A stretch of DNA of 64,000 bases from an uncultured bacterium (lineage in GTDB: Bacteria; Actinomycetota; Coriobacteriia; Coriobacteriales; Coriobacteriaceae): contig CAJMLY010000006.1 of assembly GCA_905214425.1 (NCBI GenBank), positions 1-64,000 of the forward strand, in the 5' to 3' direction. The stretch's first letter is position 1; each line of letters opens with the position of its first letter. Under the pieces are notes generated by a model. It saw nothing but the letters and a program-made list of their open reading frames with translations. It ran no database searches and was not told the DNA's origin. A program made the translations under genes and the position numbers. Shown in pieces: positions 34,526-43,830 of the stretch.

Positions 34526-35776
34526 CTAGCTCCTCGTATATCTACGCAGCGCGATGGCGGCGTTGTGCCCGCCAAAGCCTAGGTTGGTCGAAAGCGCCCA
34601 GGTAAGGTCGGCGCGAACTGCGCGATTGGGCGTGTAGTCAAGATCGCAGGCGGGATCGGGCGTGCGGTAGTTAATGGTCGGCGGCACCACGCCCTGCTCG
34701 AGCGCCATGGCGCAGGCCATGACCTCGATGGCGCCCGTGGCACCGATCATGTGGCCGGTCATCGACTTAGTCGACGAGACGTGCGCGGCGCGCGCCGCGT
34801 CCTCGCCGAGCGCACGCTTAATGCCCGCCGTCTCGGACGAATCGTTGAGCTTGGTCGAGGTGCCGTGGGCATTGATGTAGAGACCCTCGGAAGGCCTGAC
34901 GTCGCCCTCGGTCACCGCCAGCGATATCGCGCGGGCAATGCCGGCAGCCTCGGGATCAGGGCTCGTGATGTGATAGGCATCATCGGTGTTGCCGTAGCCC
35001 ACGACCTCGGCATAAATGTGCGCACCGCGCGCCTGTGCATGCTCCATGCTCTCGAGTACGAGCACGCAGGCACCCTCGCCCATCACAAAGCCGTCGCGGT
35101 CTGCATCGAACGGGCGACAAGCCGTCGCGGGATCGGGGTTGGTGGTCAATGCGCGACAGGACGTAAAGCCTGCAACGGCATCGGGGATAATTGCGGCCTC
35201 GGTGCCGCCCGCGAGGATCGCGTCGGCATAGCCATGCTTGATGGCGCGGAACGCCTCGCCCACCGCATGGGCCGAGGTTGCGCACGCGGTCACCACGGGC
35301 AGGGTCGGGCCCTTTGCCTTGTGGCGGATTGCGATATTGCCCGATGCCATGTTGGGGATCATCATCGCGATCATATAGGGCGATGCGCGGCGGGGCCCAC
35401 GTTCGGCAATCGTATGGACGTTGTCGACGAGCGTCGTCATGCCGCCCACGCCCGAACCCACGTAGACGCCCAGGCGCTCGCGATCGATGGCGCCTTCGAC
35501 ATCAAAGCCCGCATCGTGCATGGCTTCGTCCGAAGCCGCCATCGCAAACTGAACGCAGGGGTCGAGATGCTTGGCGTCACGCTTGCCAAAGTACTCGTTG
35601 CCGTCAAAGCCCTTGACCTCGGCTGCCACCTTGACGGCAAACGCATCGGTATCGAAGTGCGTGATCGGGCCGATGCCGCACGTGCCGGCGCACATGGCCG
35701 CCCAGGTGGCAAGCGCGGTGTTGCCGAGCGGCGACACGGCACCGATACCGGTGATTGCAACTCTCTGTTCCATCAT
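34526..35776 (-). CDS. fabF: 3-oxoacyl-ACP synthase II
   Basis: A 416-residue condensing enzyme. The active-site cysteine is in TACATSAHA, with histidines in NAHGTSTKLND and KSMTGHMIGATG, giving the Cys-His-His triad of FabF/FabB. It elongates acyl-ACP with malonyl-ACP. GAGGAG lies just before ATG at 35776. Confidence 0.95.
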   Translation of the reverse strand: MMEQRVAITGIGAVSPLGNTALATWAAMCAGTCGIGPITHFDTDAFAVKVAAEVKGFDGNEYFGKRDAKHLDPCVQFAMAASDEAMHDAGFDVEGAIDRERLGVYVGSGVGGMTTLVDNVHTIAERGPRRASPYMIAMMIPNMASGNIAIRHKAKGPTLPVVTACATSAHAVGEAFRAIKHGYADAILAGGTEAAIIPDAVAGFTSCRALTTNPDPATACRPFDADRDGFVMGEGACVLVLESMEHAQARGAHIYAEVVGYGNTDDAYHITSPDPEAAGIARAISLAVTEGDVRPSEGLYINAHGTSTKLNDSSETAGIKRALGEDAARAAHVSSTKSMTGHMIGATGAIEVMACAMALEQGVVPPTINYRTPDPACDLDYTPNRAVRADLTWALSTNLGFGGHNAAIALRRYTRS

Positions 35777-35812
35777 GGTCTCCTCATCCAAGCCGTTCTT
35801 CGGCCCTGGTTT

Positions 35813-36586
35813 CTACATCGCCATTCCGCCGTCGACGCGTACGACCTCGCCCGTAATGTAGGCAGCCGCATCGCTCGCCAAAAAGCGCACCACGCCGGCC
35901 ACTTCCTCGGGGCGCGCCATGCGCTTTAGGGGAATCTGCTCCTCGCACGCCGCACGCACCTTATCCGATAGCTTTGCCGTCATATCGGTCTCGACAAACC
36001 CGGGTGCGACCGCGTTCACTCGTACGCCGCGGGGCGCAAGCTCGCGCGCCACCGCCTTGGTCAGGCCGATCACGCCCGCCTTGGAGGCAGCGTAGTTGGC
36101 CTGCCCGGTATTGCCCATCAGGCCCACAACCGAGCTCATGTTGATGACGCAACCGCCGCGCTGGCGCATAAAGGTTTTGGTGAGTGCGCGCGTCGTGTTA
36201 AACGTTCCTTTAAGATTGACATCGAGCACGCGATCGAAGGCGTCATCGCCCATGCGCATGAGCAGGCCATCGCGGGTGATGCCAGCGTTGTTGACGAGCG
36301 CCCAAATGGAGCCAAAGTCGTTGAGGACCGCTTCCACGCACGCGTTGACGGCAGCGGGGTCGGCCACGTCGCATTGATATGCGCGTGCCGCGGCGCCAGC
36401 CGCCTCGCAGGCTTCGCACGTCTCGCGCGCCGCATCGACGCTGCCGACATAGACGACGGCGATATCAAAGCCGTCCTCCGCCAGACCGACAGCGCAGGCG
36501 CGGCCGATACCGCGCGAGCCGCCCGTGACCAGTGCCACGCGACGTGAGTCGTTGCGCTCGAGCGTGCCGTTGTTCAAGTTGCCCAT
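35813..36586 (-). CDS. fabG: 3-oxoacyl-ACP reductase
   Basis: A 257-residue short-chain dehydrogenase. It has the NADPH motif TGGSRGIGRA, NNAGITRDGLLMRM, catalytic YAASKAG, and a C-terminal ITGEVVRVDGGMAM typical of FabG. It reduces 3-oxoacyl-ACP. Confidence 0.95.
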   Translation of the reverse strand: MGNLNNGTLERNDSRRVALVTGGSRGIGRACAVGLAEDGFDIAVVYVGSVDAARETCEACEAAGAAARAYQCDVADPAAVNACVEAVLNDFGSIWALVNNAGITRDGLLMRMGDDAFDRVLDVNLKGTFNTTRALTKTFMRQRGGCVINMSSVVGLMGNTGQANYAASKAGVIGLTKAVARELAPRGVRVNAVAPGFVETDMTAKLSDKVRAACEEQIPLKRMARPEEVAGVVRFLASDAAAYITGEVVRVDGGMAM

Positions 36587-36616
36587 GTCATTCCTTTCGG
36601 GTTACAGCCCTGTGGA

Positions 36617-37543
36617 CTATGCGAGCTCATCGGCAATAGCTGCGACCTGCTCGGCCGTCTCGCACGAATACACACGAACGTCGCTCAACGTACGCTTGAT
36701 CAGGCCGGACAGCGTTTTGCCGGGGCCGACCTCAATAAACGTGTCGATGCCCTGATCCTGCAGAGTATGCAGCGTGTCGACCCAGCGCACGGGATGGCTC
36801 ACCTGGTTGGCCAAGACATCCGATGCTGCTCGCGGGTCCGCCGGATAGGGCGCCGCCGTCATGTTTGCCATGACCGGAATCAGCAGCGGAGACGGCGCGT
36901 GGCCGGCTTGGATATACGTCGCCAGTCCCTCAGTCGCCTCGGCCATATAGGGGCTATGGAATGCACCCGACACCGCGACCTTCATGGCCCGGCCGCCAGC
37001 CTCTTTTACTAGGACGTCGAGCTCCTGCAGCGCCTCGGGCGCTCCGGCAACAACCGTCTGCTGCGGACTGTTGTAGTTGACCGGCCAGCAATCCTCGCCG
37101 GCCTGTTTTGCCAAGCCCTCGACTTGCGCCGCATCGAGCTTGATGACGGCGCGCATGCCGCCCGGATGGCGCTCGGCAGCCGCGGCCATCAGCGCCGCGC
37201 GCTCGCACACGAGCTCAAAGCCCGCTCGCGTATCGAACGCCCCCGCAAAGGTGAGCGCGGCGACCTCGCCTAGCGAGAATCCCGCACAGGCGGCAGGTAC
37301 CACGCCGCGCTCGCGCAGGGCGACGGCGACAGCCAAGTCGTGCACGAACACGCAAGGCTGCGTGTTCTCGGTCTGCGAGAGCTCCTCCTTGGAGGCGCTC
37401 CGGCACTGCTCGCTCGTCCCCGGGCGCACCTCATCGGCAATGGCGAACACCTCGGCGGCCGCCGGCGATGTCTCGATCAAGTCGACGCCCATCGCGGGGT
37501 GCTGGGCACCCTGGCCGGCAAACAAAAACGCTACGCCACCCAT
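36617..37543 (-). CDS. fabD: Malonyl-CoA:ACP transacylase
   Basis: A 308-residue transacylase. FLFAGQGAQ opens the protein, the nucleophilic serine lies in GFSLGEVAAL, and SGAFHSPYM holds the catalytic histidine. It loads malonate onto ACP. The ATG at 37543 has AAGGGTG at 7 bp, inside the end of fabK, with which it overlaps by 13 bp; the in-frame GTG at 37549 is too close to that site. Confidence 0.95.
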   Translation of the reverse strand: MGGVAFLFAGQGAQHPAMGVDLIETSPAAAEVFAIADEVRPGTSEQCRSASKEELSQTENTQPCVFVHDLAVAVALRERGVVPAACAGFSLGEVAALTFAGAFDTRAGFELVCERAALMAAAAERHPGGMRAVIKLDAAQVEGLAKQAGEDCWPVNYNSPQQTVVAGAPEALQELDVLVKEAGGRAMKVAVSGAFHSPYMAEATEGLATYIQAGHAPSPLLIPVMANMTAAPYPADPRAASDVLANQVSHPVRWVDTLHTLQDQGIDTFIEVGPGKTLSGLIKRTLSDVRVYSCETAEQVAAIADELA

Positions 37544-38475
37544 GCGCACGCACCCTTCAGGACGTGCTCGGCGCCATCGACCAGGTCGTCAACGATTTCG
37601 CGTGCGCTCTGGCGCTCGTTGACCATGCCGGCAATCTGTCCACACAAAAACGAACCCTCTTCGTAGTTGCCGTCCTTGGCGGCCTTACGCAGCGCACCGG
37701 TTCCCATAGCACCGAGCTCCTCGGCACTCGCACCGGAACCCTCGCTCTTGGCATAGGCGTTGGTGAAGGGGCTCTTGAGGGCGCGCACTGGATGTCCCGT
37801 CGAGCGACCGGTCGCACGCGTCGAAGTGTCGTTGGCCTTCAGGACCATCTCTTTGTACTGCTCCGAGACGGTGCACTCGTCTGCGACCAGAAAGCGCGTA
37901 CCCACCTGCACGCCGGCGGCGCCCAGCATAAAGGCGGCCGCCACGCCGCGGCCGTCGGCAATACCGCCGGCAGCCACGACGGGAATGTCGACCGCATCGA
38001 CGACCTGCGGCACCAGTGCCATCGTCGAGGTCTCGCCAATATGTCCACCCGATTCGGTGCCTTCGGCAACCACGGCGGTGGCTCCACGACGTGCCATGAG
38101 GCGCGCCAGCGCCACCGAGGCAACGACCGGGATGACCTTGATGCCCGCCTCGTTCCACGCCTTCATGTACTTGGCGGGATTGCCGGCACCCGTCACGACG
38201 ACCGGCACCCGCTCGTCAATCACAACCTGCGCGACCTCGTCGGCAAACGGGCTCATGAGCATGACGTTGACGCCAAAGGGCTTATCCGTCCTGGCGCGCA
38301 GCTCGTGAATCTGGTCGCGCAGCCAGTTGGCGTCGGCGTTCATGGCCGCGATAATCCCCAAGCCGCCCGCCTCGGACACTGCGGACGCCAGCGAGGCGTC
38401 GGCAATCCAGGCCATACCGCCCTGGAACACGGGCTTTTCGATGCCGAGCAGATCGCAGAGAGGAGTCTTGAGCAT
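37531..38475 (-). CDS. fabK: Enoyl-ACP reductase II (FMN-dependent)
   Basis: A 314-residue TIM-barrel flavoprotein of the nitronate monooxygenase/FabK family: PVFQGGMAWIADASLASAVS, GTESGGHIGE and GVQVGTRFLVADEC. Within a fab operon this is FabK, which completes the elongation cycle. FabK replaces FabI and is known to be insensitive to triclosan. No fabI is seen in the window. Confidence 0.93.
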   Translation of the reverse strand: MLKTPLCDLLGIEKPVFQGGMAWIADASLASAVSEAGGLGIIAAMNADANWLRDQIHELRARTDKPFGVNVMLMSPFADEVAQVVIDERVPVVVTGAGNPAKYMKAWNEAGIKVIPVVASVALARLMARRGATAVVAEGTESGGHIGETSTMALVPQVVDAVDIPVVAAGGIADGRGVAAAFMLGAAGVQVGTRFLVADECTVSEQYKEMVLKANDTSTRATGRSTGHPVRALKSPFTNAYAKSEGSGASAEELGAMGTGALRKAAKDGNYEEGSFLCGQIAGMVNERQSAREIVDDLVDGAEHVLKGACAWVA

Positions 38476-38477
38476 CT

Positions 38478-38714
38478 CTACTTCTCCAATGCCGCCTCGA
38501 CCGTATCGGCGAACTCGCCGACCGTCTTGGGGTTCTCCTCGGTATCGAGCTGGATACCAAACTCGTCCTCGACGGCGACGAGGATCTCGACGGTGCCCAG
38601 ACTGTCGAGACCAATCTCCTCGAGCGTGGACTCGGGCTTCATCTCGACGTCGTCAAGGCCAGCGGTCTCGCGGATAACGTCGCAAACGCGCTCGAAGGTC
38701 TTCTGATCTGCCAT
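38478..38714 (-). CDS. acpP: Acyl carrier protein
   Basis: A 78-residue acidic helical protein. The phosphopantetheine serine lies in GLDSLGTVE. It carries all acyl intermediates of the operon's enzymes. It follows fabH after about 50 bp and fabK starts 2 bp after its stop. Confidence 0.95.
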   Translation of the reverse strand: MADQKTFERVCDVIRETAGLDDVEMKPESTLEEIGLDSLGTVEILVAVEDEFGIQLDTEENPKTVGEFADTVEAALEK

Positions 38715-38766
38715 GGTAGTTCTCCTTTGTTTGTGCCCTAGGGGCGTTTTTATTTCCTATGTGCGA

Positions 38767-39726
38767 CTACTTCCAACGAAGCAGATAGCCACCTATATCC
38801 AGACCGGCGCCAAATCCAACGAGGGCGATGGTGTCGCCCGTATTCAGTGCGTCGGTGCGTGCCAGCCGGTCAAGCGCAAAGGGAATGCAGGCGCTCGAAA
38901 TGTTGCCGGTCTGGCGCAGCGTTCGAACCACGCGCTCGTCTGGCACGCCGAGGCGCTTGACCGCCCGACTCAGGATTCGTTCGTTAGCCTGATGGAATAC
39001 AAAATGATCGATGTCTTCGACCGAAATGCCCGCATCGCTCACAAGCTTATGAACCGTGTCGCAGATGGCGTTGACGCCGAACTTGAACACGCGGCGGCCA
39101 TTCATGGAAAGCACACTCTGGCGGTCCGAGGGAACCTTGAATGGCGAGGTGCCATCCAGCCCGGGAACGCGCAACGTCTCGACATCGGGTGCGGTCGAAA
39201 GCTCAACGGCAAGGGGATTCTCTCCCCCGGCCTCCATGACTGCAGCTCCCGCCCCATCGCCAAAGAGCACGCAGGTGGCGCGGTCGGTCCAGTCGAGCGC
39301 GCGCGTCATCTGCTCGGCAGCAACGACAAGCACATGTTTGGCTCTTCCTCGGGCGATATAGCCCTCGGCGACATCGAGCGCAAATACGAAGCCGGCGCAG
39401 GCCGCCGAGACATCGAAGGCAGGGCACGTCGCGCCAAGTCGCTCAGCAACGGCACACGCCTCGGCGGGAACAAGGTGGTCACCCGTCGTCGTCGAGCAGA
39501 CGATTAGATCCAGCTGGCTCGCGTCGATTCCGGACACCTGGAGTGCCCGCTCGCTCGCCGCTATGGCAAGGGCGTCAAGTGACTCGGTGGTGCAGACGTG
39601 GCGGCTCTTGATACCGGTGCGGGTAAAAATCCACTCATCCGAGGTATCGAGGAACTCAGACAGCTCGTCATTGGAAACGCTACGCTCAGGAAGCGCCGAG
39701 CCTGTTCCAAGAATCGTGAAACCCAT
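38767..39726 (-). CDS. fabH: 3-oxoacyl-ACP synthase III
   Basis: A 319-residue initiating condensing enzyme. The triad is visible: cysteine in SAACAGFVFAL, histidine in HQANERI and asparagine in GNISSA. It condenses acetyl-CoA or branched acyl-CoA with malonyl-ACP. It is the first gene of the operon. AGGAGG (39733-39738) is 6 bp from ATG 39726 and 3 bp from ATG 39729, so 39726 is preferred. Confidence 0.94.
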   Translation of the reverse strand: MGFTILGTGSALPERSVSNDELSEFLDTSDEWIFTRTGIKSRHVCTTESLDALAIAASERALQVSGIDASQLDLIVCSTTTGDHLVPAEACAVAERLGATCPAFDVSAACAGFVFALDVAEGYIARGRAKHVLVVAAEQMTRALDWTDRATCVLFGDGAGAAVMEAGGENPLAVELSTAPDVETLRVPGLDGTSPFKVPSDRQSVLSMNGRRVFKFGVNAICDTVHKLVSDAGISVEDIDHFVFHQANERILSRAVKRLGVPDERVVRTLRQTGNISSACIPFALDRLARTDALNTGDTIALVGFGAGLDIGGYLLRWK

Positions 39727-39744
39727 CATTAGCCTCCTTTGAGT

Positions 39745-39760
39745 TGTTGACGTGTTTACA
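39745..39760. promoter_or_regulatory. Operator-like palindrome 1 of the fab operon
   Basis: TGTTGACGTGTTTACA, a near-perfect 16-bp palindrome, lies between the fabH -10 box and its ribosome site. It is 48 bp from an almost identical copy at 39793-39808. Confidence 0.65.
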
Positions 39761-39771
39761 TCGACCAAGAG

Positions 39772-39800
39772 AGGATAACGCATTTCAGTCTTTGTTGACG
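39772..39800 (-). promoter_or_regulatory. Probable fabH operon promoter
   Basis: Minus-strand TATCCT (39772-39777) is a -10 box. The -35 region at 39795-39800 is a poor match (CGTCAA) and overlaps operator 2, fitting a repressed or activator-dependent promoter. Confidence 0.5.
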
Positions 39801-39808
39801 TGTTAACA
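39793..39808. promoter_or_regulatory. Operator-like palindrome 2 of fab/birA region
   Basis: TGTTGACGTGTTAACA matches operator 1 at 15 of 16 positions and overlaps the -35 of fabH. It also lies about 95-110 bp upstream of the divergent birA start, so one regulator could control both. Confidence 0.65.
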
Positions 39809-39902
39809 TTAAATTGTCCAAATGCGACAAAGGCTTCACATTGTGTCTATCTCTCGACACCATTGCGTCATTCACTTATTCAATAAGGAGGTAGCAGCCG
39901 CT

Positions 39903-40679
39903 ATGGATGCCCAATTAACGATTGTCGACGTAACCGGATCGACCAACGATGACCTGCTCGAGGCAGGAAAACAGGGTGCGCCGCACGGCACAGGACTTGC
40001 CGCCCGCGCGCAAACGGCAGGACGCGGCCGGCGCGGCCACAAGTGGGATTCAACCGCCGGCAACCTATTGCTTTCGATTGTCCTGCGTCCATGCGTTAAT
40101 CCCGCAAAGTACTCTGGTCTTGCCGCCGTCAGCGGCCTAGCGGTGCTCGAAGCACTCGAAAAGCAGGGTCTTGCAAACGAGATTCGCCTTAAATGGCCCA
40201 ACGACCTGGTCGCGCGAGGACGCAAGCTCGGCGGCATTCTGGTCGAGGCCGCACGCGATAACGAAGGCAAACCTTTCGCCGTCTGCGGCATTGGTGTCAA
40301 CGTAAACTACACGCCCCAAGAGGTGCCCGATGGCGGCCTGGCGGCAATTGGCCTCTCGGACCTCAACGAGAGCGTTCCCGCCGTCGACATGCTCCTCGAT
40401 GAGGTCTATCACGCAGTTATAGACGCTGTAGATACCTGGGCAGAACGCCTCAACGCCATGGAAGAAGACGCCGGACCGCTCGCGCCCGTCCGCGATGACT
40501 ATGTCGGTCACCTCAATTGGATCGGGGAGCACGTTATCGCCCGCTCCCCCGCTGGAGACGAGCTGGCACGAGGCATATTTAGAACGGTCGACGATTGCGG
40601 CCGCGCATGCATTGAGACCGAGAGCGGCTTGTGCGTCTTCCACTTCGAAGAAGCATCCTTGCGCCCCCTGAGCGAATAG
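39903..40679 (+). CDS. birA: Biotin--[acetyl-CoA-carboxylase] ligase, HTH-less
   Basis: A 258-residue biotin protein ligase. It begins at the catalytic domain (IVDVTGSTNDDLLEAG) with the biotin/AMP loop GRGRRGHKWDS and LKWPNDLVARGRKLGGILVE. The N-terminal winged helix of bifunctional BirA repressors is absent, so it is ligase only and cannot be the regulator of the palindromes upstream. AAGGAGG lies about 11 bp before the ATG, slightly long. It modifies AccB, encoded in the divergent operon. Confidence 0.93.
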   Translation: MDAQLTIVDVTGSTNDDLLEAGKQGAPHGTGLAARAQTAGRGRRGHKWDSTAGNLLLSIVLRPCVNPAKYSGLAAVSGLAVLEALEKQGLANEIRLKWPNDLVARGRKLGGILVEAARDNEGKPFAVCGIGVNVNYTPQEVPDGGLAAIGLSDLNESVPAVDMLLDEVYHAVIDAVDTWAERLNAMEEDAGPLAPVRDDYVGHLNWIGEHVIARSPAGDELARGIFRTVDDCGRACIETESGLCVFHFEEASLRPLSE

Positions 40680-40740
40680 GGCGCCGCAGCCGTCGGCTCG
40701 GCAGACGAATTCGCTATCCCAAAATCTAAACTCAAAACAA

Positions 40741-40776
40741 AAGGGCCCCGCTACCGTAACGGCAGCGGGGCCCTTT
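40741..40776. terminator. Bidirectional terminator of rpsJ and birA
   Basis: AAGGGCCCCGCT (40741-40752) pairs with AGCGGGGCCCTT (40764-40775). On the minus strand TTTTGTTTTG follows, ending the str operon; on the plus strand it closes birA. Confidence 0.85.
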
Positions 40777-40795
40777 AAGCTATGAGCGATATCGC

Positions 40796-41104
40796 TTAAA
40801 GCTTGATGTCGATGTCGACGCCAGCGGGGAGGTCGAGACGCATGAGCGAATCAACGGTGCCCGAGGTGGGGTCGAGGATGTCGATGAGGCGCTTGTGGGT
40901 GCGCATCTCGAACTGCTCACGGGAGTCCTTGTTCACGTGCGGCGAGCGGATAACCGTGTACAGGTTGCGCTCGGTGGGCAGGGGGACAGGACCGGAGACG
41001 CGAGCGCCGGTCTTCTGAGCGGTCTCGACGATGAGCTTCGCGGACTGATCGACGACCTCGTGATCATAGCCCTTGAGGCGAATGCGGATCTTTTGGGTAG
41101 CCAA
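40796..41104 (-). CDS. rpsJ: 30S ribosomal protein S10
   Basis: A 102-residue S10/NusE: KIRIRLKGYDHEVVDQSAK at the start and THKRLIDILDPT near the end. Besides its 30S role it forms the NusB-NusE antitermination unit. Here it ends the rpsL-rpsG-fusA transcript in place of tuf, and is 14 kb from rplC, its usual follower. Confidence 0.96.
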   Translation of the reverse strand: MATQKIRIRLKGYDHEVVDQSAKLIVETAQKTGARVSGPVPLPTERNLYTVIRSPHVNKDSREQFEMRTHKRLIDILDPTSGTVDSLMRLDLPAGVDIDIKL

Positions 41105-41164
41105 CTTAAACCTCCAAAGAGTGCGAGAGATGTTCTCGCGGATTACGTAACAGGGAGCTCGAAC

Positions 41165-43264
41165 TTAGGCGTTCTTGCTCATGACCTCGTCCACGATGGA
41201 CTTGGGCGCGGGCTCATAAGAGTCGAACTGCATCGTGTAGGATGCACGGCCCTGGGTCTGGGAGCGAAGGTCGGTAGCGTAACCGAACATCTCGCCCAGC
41301 GGCACCTTGGCACGGATGAGCTTGCTGTTCTTGCGATCCTCCATGCCCTCGATCTTGCCGCGGCGACCGGAGAGGTTGCCCATAACGTCGCCCATGTACT
41401 GCTCGGGGGTCTCGACCTCGACAGCCATGATCGGCTCGAGCAGCTGCGGATCGGACTTCTTGAGGGCGTCCTTGATAGCCATGGAACCGGCGATCTTGAA
41501 GGCGGCCTCGGAGGAGTCGACCTCGTGGTAAGAACCGTCGAACAGGGTGACCTTAACGTCGAGGACCGGGAAGCCGGCGATAACACCGGTGTTCAGGGCC
41601 TCCTGGATGCCCTTGTCGATGGACGGGATGTACTCCTTGGGCACGACGCCGCCGACGATAGCGTTGACGAACTCGTAGCCGAAGCCCTCCTCCATCTTCT
41701 CGAGCTTGATGACGGCGTGGCCGTACTGACCGCGACCGCCGGACTGACGGACGAACTTACCCTCAGCCTTCTCGACGTCGTGACCAGCGGTCTCGCGGTA
41801 GGCAACCTGGGGCTTACCGACGTTAGCGTCAACCTTGAACTCGCGGAGCAGACGGTCGACGATGATCTCGAGGTGCAGCTCGCCCATGCCGGCGATGATG
41901 GTCTGGCCGGTCTCGTGGTTGGTGGACACCTGGAAGGTCGGGTCCTCCTCGGCGAGCTTGGTCAGAGCCAGGGACATCTTGTCCTGCTCGGCCTTGGTCT
42001 TGGGCTCGATGGCAACGTCGATAACGGGCTTAGCGAACTCGATCTTCTCGAGGACGATCTCCTTGCCCTCTTCGCACAGGGTGTCACCGGTGGTGGAGTT
42101 CTTGAAGCCGACGCAAGCGACGATGTCGCCGGCGGCAGCGTCGTCACGGTCGATACGCTCGGCGGCGTTCATCTCGAGGATGCGGCCGAGGCGCTCGCGC
42201 TGACCGTTGGAAGCGTTGACCACGTAGGAGCCGGACTCGGCGCGGCCGGAGTAAACGCGGACATAGGTGAGCTTACCGACGAACGGGTCGGTCATGATCT
42301 TGAAGACCAGGCCGGAGAAGGGCTCGTCGAAGGAAGGATGACGCTGGATCTCCTCGCCGGTGTCCGGATCGGTACCGGTAACGGCCTCAACGTCGAGCGG
42401 GCTGGGCAGGTAGTCGACGACAGCGTCGAGCAGCTCCTGAACGCCCTTGTTCTTGTAGGCGGAGCCCACGAAGACGAGGTTGAGCTCGTTGGCCAGAACG
42501 CCCTTGCGCAGAGCGGCCTTGAGCTCCTCGACGGTGAAGTCCTCCTCCATGAGGATCTTCTCCATGAGCTCATCGTCAAAGCTGGCAGCAGCGTCGAGGA
42601 GCTCCTCGCGCTTGGTGGCAGCGATGTCGGCGAACTCAGCCGGGATCTCGTCCATCGGCTCGGGGTAGGTCATACCCTTCTCGTCGGCCTTGAAGTCCCA
42701 TGCAGTCATGGTGACCAGGTCGATGACGCCCCAGAAGTTGTCCTCGGCGCCCATCGGGACCTGAGCGGCCACGGCGTTAGCGTCGAGACGATCCTTCATG
42801 GTCTCGATAGCGTTGAAGAAGTCAGCGCCCACGCGGTCATACTTGTTGATGAAGGCGATGCGGGGAACGTTGAAGGTAGAAGCCTGACGCCAAACGGTCT
42901 CAGACTGGGGCTGAACGCCGGCAACGGCGTCGAAGACGGCGACAGCGCCATCGAGGACGCGCAGGCAGCGCTCGACCTCGGCGGTGAAGTCAACGTGGCC
43001 CGGGGTGTCGATGATCTGGATGCGGTAGTCCTTACCGTCCTTGTTCCAGAAGCACGTGGTAGCAGCGGAGGTAATGGTTACGCCGCGCTCCTGCTCCTGA
43101 ACCATCCAGTCCATGGTGGCAGCGCCCTCATGGACCTCACCGATCTTGTGGGTCTTACCGGTGTAGTAAAGAATACGCTCGGTCGTGGTGGTCTTACCGG
43201 CATCGATGTGGGCCATGATGCCGATGTTACGGGTATCGGAAAGCTTGTACTTAGGCTTAGCCAT
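41165..43264 (-). CDS. fusA: Elongation factor G
   Basis: A 699-residue translational GTPase. G1 is AHIDAGKTTTTE, G3 is DTPGHVDF, and G4 reads NKYD rather than the usual NKMD. Domain IV has the conserved GGRGQYGH region, and the C-terminus is typical. It drives translocation and ribosome recycling. It lies 19 bp after rpsG and 60 bp before rpsJ. Confidence 0.97.
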   Translation of the reverse strand: MAKPKYKLSDTRNIGIMAHIDAGKTTTTERILYYTGKTHKIGEVHEGAATMDWMVQEQERGVTITSAATTCFWNKDGKDYRIQIIDTPGHVDFTAEVERCLRVLDGAVAVFDAVAGVQPQSETVWRQASTFNVPRIAFINKYDRVGADFFNAIETMKDRLDANAVAAQVPMGAEDNFWGVIDLVTMTAWDFKADEKGMTYPEPMDEIPAEFADIAATKREELLDAAASFDDELMEKILMEEDFTVEELKAALRKGVLANELNLVFVGSAYKNKGVQELLDAVVDYLPSPLDVEAVTGTDPDTGEEIQRHPSFDEPFSGLVFKIMTDPFVGKLTYVRVYSGRAESGSYVVNASNGQRERLGRILEMNAAERIDRDDAAAGDIVACVGFKNSTTGDTLCEEGKEIVLEKIEFAKPVIDVAIEPKTKAEQDKMSLALTKLAEEDPTFQVSTNHETGQTIIAGMGELHLEIIVDRLLREFKVDANVGKPQVAYRETAGHDVEKAEGKFVRQSGGRGQYGHAVIKLEKMEEGFGYEFVNAIVGGVVPKEYIPSIDKGIQEALNTGVIAGFPVLDVKVTLFDGSYHEVDSSEAAFKIAGSMAIKDALKKSDPQLLEPIMAVEVETPEQYMGDVMGNLSGRRGKIEGMEDRKNSKLIRAKVPLGEMFGYATDLRSQTQGRASYTMQFDSYEPAPKSIVDEVMSKNA

Positions 43265-43283
43265 GTTAGTTCCTTACCTTAAC

Positions 43284-43757
43284 TTACCAACGATAGTGAG
43301 AGAACGCGCGGTTGGCCTCGGCCATCTTAAAGACGTCCTCACGCTTCTTGACGGAAGCGCCCAGGCCGTTGGAAGCGTCAAGGATCTCGTTGGCGAGACG
43401 CTCGGCCATGGTCTTCTCCTTGCGAGCGCGGGAGAAGTTGACGATCCAGCGGATACCCAGAGCGGTGGAACGACGGGAGTTGACCTCCATCGGGACCTGA
43501 TAGGTAGCGCCACCGACACGCTTGGGCTTAACCTCGAGCGTGGGCTTGACGTTGTCCATAGCCTTCTTGAAGGTAGCGAGAGCGTCGCCACCCTCGGACT
43601 TCTCGGCAACGATCTCGAAAGCGGTGTAAACGATGCGCTCAGCGGTGGCCTTCTTGCCGTCAAGAAGGACCTTGTTGATGAGCTGAGTCACCAGGCGGTT
43701 GTTGTAAACGGCGTCAGGCTGAACCTCACGACGATTAGCTGCTGCACGACGCGGCAT
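43284..43757 (-). CDS. rpsG: 30S ribosomal protein S7
   Basis: A 157-residue S7: MPRRAAANRREVQPDAVYNN, then LVTQLINKVLLDGKKATAE and a C-terminal VKKREDVFKMAEANRAFSH. It nucleates 30S head assembly. The spacing to rpsL and fusA fits the str operon. Confidence 0.97.
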   Translation of the reverse strand: MPRRAAANRREVQPDAVYNNRLVTQLINKVLLDGKKATAERIVYTAFEIVAEKSEGGDALATFKKAMDNVKPTLEVKPKRVGGATYQVPMEVNSRRSTALGIRWIVNFSRARKEKTMAERLANEILDASNGLGASVKKREDVFKMAEANRAFSHYRW

Positions 43758-43830
43758 GTGAAATCTCCTTAAGTGTCTACCGTGCGGCGCTTAGGCGGCA
43801 CACGGCGAAAGTATCAAAACGTTATCTGGC

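Noticed and set aside
41165..43264. NKYD in place of NKMD in EF-G as a functional novelty
   Set aside because: The variable position of the G4 motif tolerates substitution and the guanine-contacting N, K and D are intact.
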